Source: Basidiobolus meristosporus CBS 931.73
Taxonomy: Eukaryota > Basidiobolomycota > Basidiobolomycetes > Basidiobolales > Basidiobolaceae
Assembly (NCBI GenBank): GCA_002104905.1
Contig: MCFE01001010.1
Coordinates: 1 to 20,140 of the forward strand
Reading direction: 5' to 3'
DNA: 20,140 bases
A model generated the notes under the pieces. That model did not search any database. It saw only the letters and a list, made by a program, of their open reading frames with translations, and was not told the origin of the DNA. Of this stretch, positions 1 to 9,097 are shown piece after piece (positions within the stretch are counted from its first letter, which is position 1; every line of letters starts with the position of its first letter). The position numbers and the translations under genes were made by a program.

Positions 1-2
1 AT

Positions 3-576
3 TTATATAGTTTCTTCCAAATCCCCATTAAGAAAGGCTATTTTGATATCAATTTGGTGTAGTTCTAGACTGTGTACATCTGCCAGGGCTAAAACTGTCC
101 CAATGGAGCTAAACCTGGTACCCAGAGCAAATGTTTCCTTAAAGTCTAGTCCCCAGATCTGGGAATAGCCTTTAGCCATCAATCTAGCCATGTACTTATC
201 AACTGCACCATTTGAGGCTATCTTGATCTTGTAGGCCAATCTACATCCTATTGGCCTTCTCCCATTTGGTAAGTCTACCAGCACCCACATTTTTGCCTTA
301 ATCAGTGATTGGTACTCCTCCTGCATGGCTTGTTGCCTCATAGTAGCATCTGGACTCTGCATTACCTGTTCCAGTTTCTGAGGTTTGGCACATAAGGCAA
401 GATAAACTTCTTCATAATATTGGATGTCTGCCACCAGGATCCAGGGACATATCTTATTTTGGTAGATCTCCCAACTGCAATAATATGCTTTATCTGGAAC
501 TGATAGAGTTATCTTCTGTATCTGGCTGAATTTGGTATGTATCTTCTTCATTAATGTTGATTGCATCATTAGGCAG
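3..576 (-). pseudogene. copia reverse transcriptase, N-terminal half
   Basis: The minus-strand translation shows the start of the copia RT domain. It begins with AMQEEYQSLIKAKMWVLVDLP, continues with YMARLMAKGYSQIWG and ETFALGTRFSSI, and reaches the first catalytic aspartate in QIDIKIAFLNGDLEE. The residues before this (about 430-560) look like the usual variable integrase-RT linker. The frame ends at a TAA at 3-5, where the family normally reads EEIYM. Reading one base over gives Y-I, so this looks like a small indel. The catalytic YVDD box would lie left of the window. RT would copy the element RNA into cDNA, but this copy is broken. The methionine at 632 is an accident of the reading frame, because the integrase tail occupies that stretch in another frame. 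Confidence 0.88.
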
Positions 577-1300
577 CTAGCCAATGATTTCTGAGGCTTT
601 TTGATCTGAATTCTCCTCAAATACAATATCACTACTCTTGATCAGCTTCTGAATTTTGCCATCATACACTCTATATCCTTTAGTATTATCAAAATACCCA
701 GGAAAGACCCCTTTTCTACTCTTTGGTTCTAGCTTTGTGTGTTTTGTCAGGGATGTAATAAAAGACATTGCTGCCAAAGATTCTGAGGTGCTGGAGGTCT
801 GATTTCTTACCTGTATATGCTTCAAAGGGTGTGGAATCACAAAGTGCTGTTGTTGGGCATCTATCCTTGATGTATACTGTGGTAGCAACATATTCAGACC
901 AAAACATGTAGTCCACTACCTTATCATGTAGCATAGATCTTCCTATCTCTACTATTGTTTTAGTTGCACAATCTGCTACTGCATTTACCTGCAGAGTGTA
1001 TGGAGCAGTGGTCTGTCAAAGTCAAAAAGTGTTCTCATGGGCCCACATATGTCTGAGTGTACAAAAGCTTATATTTTGGTAATGTTAATGCCTCCTGAGC
1101 TCCCAAAACAATGCCTAGCTTGTTTGCCACATTAACATCACTTACAGAAATCAACTTGACTAGAATTGAATAAGTTTAGGCCTAAAACAAGCTCATTTTT
1201 CTCCAATTGGCTCATTTTCTATTACCCATGTGTCCTAGCCTTCTATGCCATGTCTCCCTGCTAGTTTCATCAGTTTCAGCAAGGTTGGTATACTCAGGAA
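577..1300 (-). pseudogene. copia integrase with catalytic-core deletion
   Basis: Going 5' to 3' on the minus strand, the gag-pre-integrase motif WHRRLGH lies at 1230-1250 and is followed by a degraded C..C pair and CGKQARHCF. The first catalytic aspartate follows in VHSDICGPMRT (HSD at 1051-1059). Within about ten residues the sequence jumps to the end of the core (HTLQ VNAVAD...KTIVEIGRSMLHDK), which matches the family's TPQQNGVAE.K.RTIVE.ARSML. The second Asp and the segment leading to the third catalytic residue, roughly 100 residues, are missing. The C-terminal part is recognisable in two frames (YMFWSEYVATTVYIKDRCP, then FGSNVFYYIPDKT, then KGVFPGY and YRVYDG). Stops and at least two frameshifts are present. 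An intact integrase would insert the cDNA; this one cannot. Confidence 0.88.
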
Positions 1301-1858
1301 CAATATTATGATATCTGACTCCCAAGGCTAATTTTTGTCCATTTTCACTCAATATTGAGCAGTTCAGCTTAGTAAAGAAAACTTCAGTCCCTGAGCAGTT
1401 GCTTTACTGACTGAGAGTAGGGGTGTAGAGATTTCAGTCAGTTTTGCTGCTGTAGCCCATGAGATATCACACATGTTTAGTAGCATAGACCCACTGGCAG
1501 TAGCCTCCAGTGCAGAGCTGCCTCCCAGATAAACCTTTCATATGTGAATAGTCTTTAAGTTGCTGAACCACTCCTTTAAACCATAAATATGCAGTGATGC
1601 TCCAGAGTCATTATACCATTCATTACTTTGGTTACTTGCACTCTATTGCACAGCTACAACTAACTGTTCATCAGTAGTTATATGGTCTGCCTGCTCCAAT
1701 TTTTGTTTTTGTCTGCTTATTTCTTCTTGCATTCTCTTTCTCAGTGTCCTGGCTTCTTACAGTAGTCTCAGCAACCAGGTTTTCTTTGGTTTTGTTGCTT
1801 TCCCTTCTTTACATGTGCCTTTCTGAGCTGAACCAAGCATTCAGGATCATTCAGTAGC
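1301..1858 (-). pseudogene. copia gag C-terminus and aspartic protease
   Basis: The protease active-site box reads WYNDSGASLHIYG, with DSGAS at 1595-1609. It is followed by a degraded body with stops before the WHRRLGH motif of the next domain. Upstream (1729-1773) lies a CCHC zinc knuckle. The pieces C..YCKKPGH and EREC can be read, with in-frame stops where tryptophans are usual and one extra residue between the first two cysteines. Gag would package the RNA and the protease would cleave the polyprotein. The N-terminal gag is cut off at 1858 by the solo LTR insertion. Confidence 0.75.
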
Positions 1859-2384
1859 TGTTATGAATAGACACAAGGCAGGAGAGTAGGGCTAGGTAAG
1901 GCAGGACCAGGAAAGGACTTAGGTATGGATCAACAAGGCAAGGCAATTTCCAAGGCAAGGCTGTTTATTCAAGACCTGTGTTTATCAGACTGAGGAATAC
2001 ATAAGGGGGGATAGGACTATATATACTTTTTGGCAATATGGATGCCAAGAAATATTGGCAAATACTGATGGGGTTCTGAGGTGGGGCACAGTAAGTGCGC
2101 CAAGATAGAATATACTGAAGAGCAGACAGGAATATCACATGAGGATATCTCAGGGGTCAGCTGATAATGCAAATAGTTCATGTGACATGCAGTTTTCTTA
2201 TATGGCATGGGACCACATAAACTCTAGTGGGGAGCTTCCATAGAATGTTCCGTTGTGTAACATTGATTTGGAGCTTTCCAGAAGTTGCTAGAATGTAGTA
2301 GAACTTTCTAGAAGGAACTGGGATTTCTACACTGACTTAATTTGGCTAGATAATTGGAGACCAGGGTGTCATGATCACATGACA
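1859..2384. mobile_element. Solo LTR of the chromovirus family (LTR-A), 526 bp
   Basis: The sequence starts TGTTATGAATAGACACAAGG and ends ATCACATGACA, giving the TG...CA termini of an LTR. It aligns along its whole length with the chromovirus 5' LTR at 12385-12912. The shared landmarks are a GGCAAGGC-rich stretch near the left end, a TATATATA box (2018-2025), and the TGTGTAACATTGA.TTGGAGC block near the right end. It is flanked by a perfect 5-bp target-site duplication, GTAGC, at 1854-1858 and 2385-2389. No internal coding sequence lies between the ends, so it is a solo LTR formed by LTR-LTR recombination. It inserted in the gag region of copia relic no. 1. Confidence 0.93.
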
Positions 2385-2389
2385 GTAGC

Positions 2390-2539
2390 AGTTTCAAGGT
2401 TTGTACATAATGTCTGGTAAACAGTTTCAATTTGATCTTCACTATAGGGGAGTAATCATAGCATCATGGATGTGAAGAAACTGGCAAAGTTGGGGCTGCT
2501 AATAAGGCCTACTGTGACCAATACTAGTCTAGAATTGTT
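2390..2539 (-). other. Possible displaced gag part of copia relic no. 1
   Basis: If the solo LTR and one copy of GTAGC are removed, this stretch joins directly to the gag zinc-knuckle region at 1858. In one minus-strand frame it reads YSEDQIETVYQTL and then NLETATE before stops. That composition suits the helical C-terminal part of a copia gag, but there is no diagnostic motif. No other gene is visible. The boundary with the CACTA fragment to the right is approximate. Confidence 0.35.
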
Positions 2540-3693
2540 AAGTAAATTTTCAGCTGCTGAATGATACCAAATAGTCTAGTATTTCAACAGAAACAGATGC
2601 ACCTGAGCAGCATTTATCAAAATGAAGTGTGGATCTATACAACAATCACTCAGACAAAGTAACTGTGAAAGACCTGAAAGTGGCAAACAATTGGGTAAAG
2701 AGAAAAAACTCTACCTGTGCCAGAGACAGGGAAGCATGAGAAGAAATCTGTAGCTCTTGCCAATTAATGCCTTAAGCATATAATTGGCTAAATCCTATCA
2801 TAGCCAAGAGGAATCACCAACAAGAAAATAGCTGCTTCCTCATGAGGGGAAGGTGCAGCCAATCAAGCTACACTCCAGCGAGGTAGATGAGTTTGCAGAG
2901 AAAGGCAATTTATCTGCCACAACCTCCATGTCCTCCTTTATATGCATAGTGGAGATCTCACTAACACACAAAGCACCAATATCAGGAATTCTAAAGACTA
3001 TTGCAATGCATACAGTGGAGCTATGGGGCAAAAACAGGCACAGTAAAAGGTTGCAGCACTTCTTTGAGAGCAGTGCTCATGCAAATGAGCTTGAATTATG
3101 CAAGGATGTTTTGCCAAGACTGGTGGATGAGCTGCTGGACCTTGAAGTGCTGGCTGAACACTGGGATGTATGGAAACCACCAAATCAACAATGGTATAAA
3201 CCATGGGGTCCAGTCAAAGTCATGGAAAAAGGGTGTTTTGGCACAAAAATTGTATTGAATGGTAGATCTTAATGAAGTTACTTGTTGAATATCTGGTTGA
3301 GCTGGATGTTAGCATTGGGTATAGGGACTTTCATATGCTAATACAGCTTCAAATCAAATAAAAGATGATGATTGCGAGGGAATAAAAAAATTTGTATGCT
3401 TGAAAAGTAAGAGCATTGTGTGCGTTGAAAGGTAACTTCTGCAAAAAACAGGCAATAGACAACCAATGTACACAGATGAATGAGGAGATTGTGTGTCTGG
3501 ATCACAAAGTGAGAGAATCTTTAGATAACCAATTAAAAGCCATTACATTTTGTTGTAATGAAAAGTTTTGATTAACTTTTTGGTGAAAACAGTGTGCAAT
3601 TTTTGTCAACAGTATTTGCATGGTGTCCTAAAGGGCTCAGTATCTCTTGGGATTCTAATTTTGTGTTGGCCTTTTGACAAGATTGTCATAGTT
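2540..3693 (+). mobile_element. CACTA-type element fragment (copy C, inverted relative to the main copy)
   Basis: From about 2540 to 3693 the plus strand aligns with the minus strand of 15270-14090 in the main CACTA element. It covers the end of the first-listed tandem unit, the C-terminal half of the accessory gene, its stop codon (3270-3272) and the 3' flank to the transposon terminus. Shared blocks include CACTCAGACAAA, CTCTTGCCAATTAATGCC, AGGCAATTT, and GGCCTTTTGA near the end. The terminus TGTCATAG at about 3685-3691 corresponds to the CTATGA start of the other copies. The left side is truncated: neither the Tnp2-like gene nor the other terminus is present. The right end abuts a copia RNase H tail. 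Confidence 0.8.
2853..3272 (+). pseudogene. CACTA accessory protein, C-terminal part (copy C)
   Basis: This is an uninterrupted 139-codon frame homologous to the C-terminal part of the gene at 14534-16430. Conserved pieces are SSEVDEFAEKGNLS, the basic KRLQHFFESSA motif, and ELCKDVLPRLVDELLDLEVL followed by AEHWDV. The stop codon falls at the same place in both copies, just before a GTTACTTGTTGA sequence, which supports the frame as a true C-terminus. The visible part is helical and acidic, with no enzyme motif I recognise. The reading frame upstream of 2853 continues the family in degraded form (2600-2850), so the first ATG here is probably not the real start. Function is unknown. Confidence 0.6.
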
Positions 3694-3696
3694 ATC

Positions 3697-3925
3697 TTTT
3701 GTAAGGAGTATATGGCAGTTGATGAAGCTAGAAATGAAGCATTGTGGCTAATAAACCTCCTTCAAGATTTAGGTTTCTGTCAAAAAATGCCTATTACCTT
3801 ATTTCAAGATAATCATGGATGCATACAATTAGGTAGATATCCACTACTACTGATGAGATGATTGCCCACATATTTACCAACCCAAATGCTAACAACAAAC
3901 TTAATATCTTAGGACACATCTAGAA
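3697..3925 (+). pseudogene. Ty1/copia RNase H C-terminal fragment
   Basis: The plus strand encodes EYMAVDEARNEALWLINLL, then a spacer, then FQDNHGCIQLG. These match the copia RNase H signatures EYMA...EA.WL..LL and DN..AI. After a short gap the sequence TTDEMIAHIFTNP matches the family's terminal T.DMIAD.LTKPL. The DIHHHF-like stretch between these parts is missing, so there is an internal deletion. The orientation is opposite to copia relics 1 and 2, so this is a separate element. Its 5' side ends at the CACTA fragment terminus. A 3' LTR could begin at TGTTAG near 3938, but I cannot define it. Confidence 0.82.
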
Positions 3926-4212
3926 CTAGATAGTGTTAGTATTTTGTTAGGTAGGAGTATTGTAAAGATTGTAGTCATAACTGTGTAACTTAGATCATTA
4001 CCTATATATGTTTGATAGTACTGACCAAGCTTCTTGTTAGGATTTACTCATCATATTTGGACCTTAACATTAGGTACCTGGAATAAGAAATCACCCGACG
4101 TGGTCCAAATTGCCCCAAACTTTGCAAACATGCTCATGGGACCTTGCCAAACATATTTATATGTTTGCTATCTTAAGGCCATGTAAAAATACAAGCACTA
4201 CCTTCAGCCTCA
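3926..4212. other. No gene seen; possible LTR remnant and a short palindrome
   Basis: Both strands are closed by stops in this stretch. A TGTTAG near 3938, just after the copia RNase H tail, could start a degraded 3' LTR, but no matching end or second copy is visible in the window. The only clear structure is the palindrome at 4148-4167. A GC-rich word around 4095-4130 (GACGTGGTCCAAATTGCCCC) looks conserved in composition, but it has no partner here. Confidence 0.4.
4148..4167. repeat. Short near-perfect palindrome
   Basis: CAAACATAT and ATATGTTTG form a 9-bp perfect inverted repeat around two central bases (TT). It could be the tip of a degraded inverted-repeat element or a small cruciform. 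No function is implied. Confidence 0.6.
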
Positions 4213-5446
4213 TTAAATCATTGGGTAAAAATCACACAATCTACATGCTTTTCCAATCACTTCCAATATCCACAAGACTCTTACAATAATGAAAAGTTTC
4301 TTTATTGGAATTTTGTGGTATTCAATAAAAAGCACCATCTGGTGTGTAAAGTATTGGGATGCTCCAGGGTCAATGTACCTAACTTGGGAATTCCTGTTTG
4401 TGCTTGTACTCAATCCAGATATGGATAGTCTATTTTCAGTTATTGTTGCATTTATAAGATCAGACTTTGTTTGCTGATTATATATCTTTTTGGAGCACCA
4501 GCCTGGGGTGTCCTTCCTCTTGTGGTAGTCTCAAAACAGGCTGCTGTTGCCTTCAAAGGAACTTGAGTACCTCCTTTGCTGATCATCACTGCTTATTAAA
4601 GCATTTTCATCTTGCTTCTGATTTGTGCTTAATTTTTTTAATTATTCATCCAGCAACCTTGCATATGTTCTATATGTTAGGTTGTTAGCTATATATTCAT
4701 GCTTACTTAGTTGCATTGATCATTACTCTTTGATAAGCATTCTGTCTTGATCAAATTTCATGCCAGGATTTACCTGGTATATTTGCACCTAGTTATCAGG
4801 TACCCAGATTATGACATTTCTAGTTGTCCAATCTTCTCCTAGGTTTTTTTTTCACAGGGATTACTACTGAAGCATTTGCAAGTGATTCACTTTGCACACC
4901 TGAACTACTTCCTTGTTGACTATAGTCTTGGCTACCTGCGTACTTGTAGTGAGTATATTGCCTCCTAGTTGATGAGTGCAATGCTGGAGCTTGGTTGTGC
5001 TGAATCACTTCAGACAAAGTGACAGAATCTGCCTGAAATGCTACACACTGACACACCCTTTTACTTGCCACAGGCTCTGGTTGTAGAGGCACTTCATGTG
5101 GATCATTGTCAGTCTGTTCACCAGAATAACTTGCTGATGTTCAGATATACTGGCACTCAAAGGCAAGACTTGATGCGCTGGTATAGCCCCTGGCTGAGTT
5201 CAATATGGTATTACATGTTGACTCAATTTGGCCCACTCCAATAGAACCCTGTCTAAATGAGCAGTTGGCTGAGTTCTGGTAGTATTGCTCTGATACATGC
5301 ATGATGACTTAATGCAGGGTGCTCTTGTGAGGGGTGTAGGCATAGATTTGGCTGACATGTCCCAATGTGCCAATGTTGCAGGGGATGATAAGGAATCCAG
5401 CAAGGCATGCTGGCGCAACTGAGAAGCAGTTGCTTGAGGTCTGTAT
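4213..5446 (-). pseudogene. copia-type relic no. 2: gag C-terminal part and protease
   Basis: On the minus strand, 4413-4213 reads RYIDPGASQYFTH followed by VIGKACRLCDF. This fits a copia protease whose catalytic DSG has become DPG (4357-4371). Upstream at about 4500-4560 a degraded zinc knuckle can be pieced together from two frames (CF... and EEGHPRLVLQK). Before that comes a helical gag-like stretch (LSKHEYIANN, TYARLLDE, LKKLSTNQKQDENALISS at about 4580-4720). A longer, poorly conserved part follows at 4820-5446, rich in Gln, Ser and Thr. The frame LLEEEYRPQATASQLRQHAL runs across the chromovirus insertion point at 5447, so the N-terminal half is at 12918-13338. Integrase and RT are absent. 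The assignment of the middle part to gag is inference from order and continuity. Confidence 0.65.
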
Positions 5447-5451
5447 TCTTC

Positions 5452-5631
5452 TGTTAGGAATAGACACAAGGCAGGATAGCAGGGCTAGGCAAGGCAGGTT
5501 GTGTAACATTGACTTGGAGCTTTCAAGAGGCTGCTAGAATGTAGTAGAGCTTTCTAGAAGGAATTGGGATTTCTTCACTGACTTGATTTGGCTAGATAAT
5601 TGGAGACCAGGGATGTCATGTGATCATTACA
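5452..5631 (-). repeat. Chromovirus 3' LTR, internally deleted (180 bp)
   Basis: It starts TGTTAGGAATAGACACAAGG and ends ATCATTACA. Compared with the 528-bp 5' LTR it lacks one block corresponding to 12432-12779 (348 bp), which includes the TATA box. The remaining ends align base for base with about 15 differences. TCTTC immediately to the left is the target duplication. The pol reading frame enters this LTR and stops at TGA (5616-5618). Confidence 0.92.
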
Positions 5632-7202
5632 CTATTCACCTCTTTTGAGGGGCCCTCCTCAAGCTTTTTTGGCTTTGGCTTGTTGGGGTATATCTGGTGG
5701 AATAGCGCAATTAGATCTTGGCAGTTTGTTAGGTTTGCTGCTGGTTCCCAAGTTTGATAATTTGGGCCTTAACCCACCCAATCTACCAGATAGTGAAGTT
5801 GGGATATGATGCACTTTGAATCCAATACTTGCTGAACTTCAAACTCTTGGTGTTTGTCCACCTGGATGGCTAGGCAATTTGCTGGGTGCCTGTTAGGTAG
5901 AGGACTATCATGGAATGATTCTAGGAGGGATACATGGAATGCATCATGAGTTTTCATACTTGGTGGCAACTGAAGTTGGTACACAATTGGACTAAGTTTC
6001 TTCTTGATCTTGAATGGACCTAGTTTCTTGTAGTTTAATTTGTCACAGGGGTGGCTTGTAGCAATGTTTCTTCTCAGGAGCCATACTGAGTCTCCTTCAT
6101 TGAGCTTGGGGCTAGGCTGCCGTTTGTTGTCTGCAAACTTCTTGTACCCCTCATGGGCTAAGGATAGTTCTTTCTTGAGTGTTTCTTGGATTTCTAGAAT
6201 TGTTGACGCATGTTTAGCTGCTGGGGGGCTCATAGGGTTGGTTGGGATCTGAATATCAAATTGCAGATGAAAATCATAAGTTGCATAGAATGGGGTGAGA
6301 CCTGTTGAACTATGACAGGAGTTGTTGTAGGCAAATTGTGCAAGTGGTAGCAGTTAAGTCCAGTTGTCTTGCTGATAGTTAATATAGCACCAGAGGTATT
6401 GTTCAAGGATCTGGTTAATTCTCTCTGTCTGGCCATCTGACTGTGAATGAAAAGCGGTTGAGAGCTTGACTTGCACACCAAGATATTGCATGAAGTGCTT
6501 CCAGAATTTTGATATGAACTGGGGTCCTCTATCTGATACACTGTCACTGGGAATACTATGGAGCCGGAAAATGTTCTTGATCACTAAGTGGGCAGTCTCC
6601 TTAGCATCTATGCTCTTTGAGCAGGGAATGAAGTGAGCCATCATGGTGAGCCAATCTGCCACCACTAGGATTGAATTGAATTGGTTGGATTCTGGGAGGT
6701 TGGTGATGAAGTCCATTGAAATTGGCTTCCATTGCTGGTCAGGGATTGGCAAGGGTTGGAGAAGTCCATATGGCTGGTGTCTAGCAGATTTTACATGGTT
6801 ACATGTATCACAGGATTGGAGGTACTCCCTGACAAGAGATATCATCTTGGGCCACCAGAAGTCTCTCTTGATTGCATGCATTGTTTTAGCAGTACCAAAA
6901 TGTCCCATGGCTATTGAGTCATGGCAAGAATGGATGATATCCAACTGGGTATCAGGGTCTGGAACAAACAGTTGGTGCTTGTGGTAGATGATGTCATTGA
7001 CTAGATGTGGGTACTGGAGGTTTGGGAACTTGGGTGGTGGTTCAGTGAAGGATTTGAGATATTTCTTGATTGTTGTGGCTATGGAACTGGTGGCTTTGCT
7101 GACCTTGACTTTCTCAAGGAGTGAGGGAGCAATAATACTGGATGACTGGGTTGCAAGGAGCTCAAAGTGTCTTCTATTGAGTACTGGGTTTTTCATTTGC
7201 TA
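5616..7202 (-). pseudogene. Chromovirus integrase with C-terminal chromodomain
   Basis: One minus-strand frame runs from about 7199 to a TGA at 5616-5618 with only two internal TAA stops (6354-6356 and 5769-5771). Counting from the Met at 7196, the zinc-binding domain has H92, H99, C129 and C132 (GHFGTAKTMHAIKRDFWWPKM between the pairs). The catalytic triad is D162 (SMDFITNLP), D222 (VSDRGPQFIS) and E258 (SDGQTERINQ), with the classic 35-residue spacing between the last two. After the first stop the frame continues LLPLAQFAYNNS...STGLTPF, then a GPF/Y-like SH3-type region (KKLGPFKI). The chromodomain follows (EFEVQQVLDSK, LHYLVDWVG, TWEPAANL). Integrase inserts the cDNA, and chromodomains guide integration to modified histones. 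A TAG at 7200-7202 separates this part from the RNase H tail. Confidence 0.95.
5632..5646 (-). promoter_or_regulatory. Putative polypurine tract of the chromovirus
   Basis: On the minus strand AAAAGAGGTGAATAG lies directly upstream of the 3' LTR start (TGTAATG). A purine-rich run at this position is where plus-strand DNA synthesis is primed in LTR retrotransposons. It also encodes the last codons of pol before the LTR. The call rests on position and composition. Confidence 0.65.
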
Positions 7203-7414
7203 ACAGGCATCATCCCCTTCTTCAAGGGAATACTCCACCTTTCTGGACAGGGCATCAGGTTTTCCCTGTTTTATTCCTGGTCTATAGGTGATGACAAAGT
7301 CAAAACTGACAGGAAGAGGGACCATCTGGCTTGTCTCTGGTTAAGTACTTTGAGGTGGTAAAGTACTCAAGGTTCTTGTGGTCATAGAAGATCTTTAACT
7401 TTGGGCTGCACCGT
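7203..7414 (-). pseudogene. Chromovirus RNase H, distal part
   Basis: The minus strand reads KIFYDHKNLEYFTTSKYLTR, the conserved TDHKNLEYF end of the Ty3/gypsy RNase H. After degraded sequence it reaches GKPDALSRKVEYSLEEGDD, the tether before integrase. Its proximal part ends at HYLD (8220), on the far side of the 7415-8215 insertion. Removing the insertion restores a HYLDGA-like family motif, but a 1-base shift separates it from the DHKNLEYF frame. Stops lie in the degraded segment around 7290-7320. Confidence 0.88.
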
Positions 7415-8215
7415 TGTGATGGTGTAGAGGTACTCCTGGGAGAAGCTACACAACTCAAGGTGTGGGAGGTGTCTGATGGGTGCAATAACCTCTGTGTCTA
7501 AACTGCTGGTGTCTTTGTCAATATGTCACTATGGTAAAAGCACCTGCTTCTCTAGCTTAGGTGCTCCAAGTGTCTCCAAAGGCCTCTGCATGTCTTGTGC
7601 ACTACCCTGAAAAGCTCCTTGATGGCAGGTCTGAGATGTACTGTTGAAGGCAGGTGCAGAGATCAAGTGCTAATCAATAAGGTAGAAGTGTTACTGCTAG
7701 AAGAGATGATTTATTGATGAGGGATTGCTTTCCCTTAAATACTTTTCCTGATTGCCAAGTGATTACTAATGACATGGTTCTAGAAGATTCTAGGTATCAG
7801 TGGAATTCTTGATGACACCACTATGAGCTAAAAATATACCAAGAATGTCCTGGATGGTTCTAAAAGGCACAGCACATTAAACCAATCAGGAATCAGTAGT
7901 CTGAAACCTGTGCAACATAGAAATACCATATATGGTATTGAAATGGTAGGGATGGTGACAGAGACTTAGGTCATGTGTCACAGGTACTGACACGGGTACT
8001 TGCCTTATGTAGATACATGTTTTGATCACAAAGCTGAATAACATCTGGGATAACTAATGGTAATAACTAATCAGGGTAAACATCATATGGGGATAATACT
8101 GATAATATGGGCAAAAGAAGAATGGGATAATACTGATAAGATAAAATATGGATAAGTATATCATAATGACTATATGAATAAACTTGTCGGTGGGAGGTAT
8201 GTTAACCCTACCACA
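7415..8215. mobile_element. LTR-like insertion, family B copy 2 (801 bp)
   Basis: It begins TGTGATGGTGTAGAGG and ends CCCTACCACA, and it splits the chromovirus RNase H between HYLD and the DHKNLEYF motif. The flanking four bases are CCGT on the left (7411-7414) and TTGT on the right (8216-8219). Restoring CCGT gives the conserved HYLDGA reading, so the right copy has probably suffered two C-to-T changes. Its right part (about 7560-8215) aligns with 9520-10168. Shared words include AGGCACAGCACAT, CCAATCAGGAATCAGTA, and ATACCATATATGGTA. It lacks a block of about 270-300 bp present in copy 1. No ORF of note; best read as a solo LTR. Confidence 0.82.
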
Positions 8216-8219
8216 TTGT

Positions 8220-9097
8220 CAAGGTAGTGTCTCCATTGCTCAAAGGCAACAATGATTGCAAGTAGTTCCTTATCATAGATATCATAGTTTACTTCAGCTG
8301 GAGTAAATTTCTGGGAATAGAATGCAATAGGATGTAGTACATTCTTGTCATTTTACCGGGAAAGGATTACACCAAGTGCAAAGTCAGAGGCATCAGTTTC
8401 TATGATGAAAGGTTTCTCAAGGTCAGGATGAGCAAGCAGGGGAGCATATAGGAAGGATTTCTTGATGGAATTAAAGGACTTGGACTGTTCCTCATTCCAG
8501 GCAAAGGGCAGATTCTTCTGGGTGAGCTTTGTCAAGGGAGTGACTATCTTGGAGTAGTTGGCAATAAATCTACAATAAAAGTTGGCAACTACAAGGAAGG
8601 ACTGCACTTCTTTTACAGAACAGGGAGTTTTCCACAACTGGATGGCTTCTACTTTCTTGGGGTTCATTCTTGTTCCATTTGAGCTGATAAGATAACCTAA
8701 GAACTCAACTTCTTTCTGGTCAAACTCACATTTCTCCAATTTGGCATAAAGGCCAGCAGTGTCAAATTTGGTCAAGACTTTCTTGATATGGGATTTATGT
8801 TCTTCTTGTGTCTTGGAGTAGATCAAGATGTCATCAAGGTAGATAACCACAAATTAGTCAGGGTATTCATGGAATATGTGATTCATCGGGTGTTGAAAGA
8901 CAGCTGGGGCATTGGTGAGACCAAATGGCATAACTTTATACTCAAAATGACTGTATCTTGTTCTGAATACTGTTTTCCATTCATCACCAGGCTTGATCCT
9001 GACAAGGTTATATGCTCCTCTGAGGTCAATCCTAGTAAATACTTTGGCATCAGAGAGTTGATCCAACAGGGTGTTGATCAGGGGTAAAGGGTACCGG
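8220..9097 (-). pseudogene. Chromovirus reverse transcriptase and proximal RNase H
   Basis: A single minus-strand frame carries the RT from [14 protein letters not shown] and [16 protein letters not shown] (first catalytic Asp), through [20 protein letters not shown], to the catalytic VIYLDDILIYS (YLDD at 8830-8841). It continues with LYAKLEKCEF, VEFLGYLIS and QSFLVVANFYCRFI, then the RNase H start TDASDFALGVILSR and [19 protein letters not shown]. The YLDD catalytic residues are intact. Two TAA stops (8854-8856 and 8353-8355) both sit where the family usually has Gln, consistent with CAA to TAA changes. The frame is cut on the left by the 7415-8215 insertion and on the right by 9098-10168. 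Confidence 0.95.

Larger units (their letters stand above)
1..1858 (-). mobile_element. Ty1/copia retrotransposon relic no. 1 (partial)
   Basis: Reading the minus strand from high to low coordinates gives the canonical copia order. It starts with a gag zinc knuckle, then an aspartic protease, a gag-pre-integrase zinc-binding motif and integrase, then the N-terminal half of reverse transcriptase. The relic leaves the window at base 1, so RNase H and the 3' LTR are not visible. Many in-frame stops, several frameshifts and a large integrase deletion show it is dead. Its upstream gag part was split by the solo LTR at 1859-2384; sequence of the same element may resume at 2390. The domain order (integrase before RT) separates it from Ty3/gypsy. 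Confidence 0.9.

Noticed and set aside
2017-2208. Minus-strand ORF of 63 codons, and a similar frame at 12233-12499
   Set aside because: Both lie in LTR or leader DNA with no protein motif; they are chance frames in the LTR-A family.
4289-4688. Plus-strand ORFs of 62 and 73 codons
   Set aside because: Antisense to the copia protease and zinc knuckle of relic no. 2; no motif of their own.
5200-5469. Possible independent host gene on the minus strand
   Set aside because: The frame continues across the chromovirus insertion into gag-like sequence and leads to a zinc knuckle and protease, so a retrotransposon origin is more likely.
6640-7360. Plus-strand ORFs of 61-114 codons
   Set aside because: Antisense shadows of the chromovirus integrase, which has a clear HHCC and D,D35E pattern.
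7411-7414. Alternative reading of the copy-2 duplication as CGTT/CATT
   Set aside because: It needs only one mismatch, but it would leave the element without TG...CA ends and would not restore the HYLDGA codons. CCGT/TTGT fits both.
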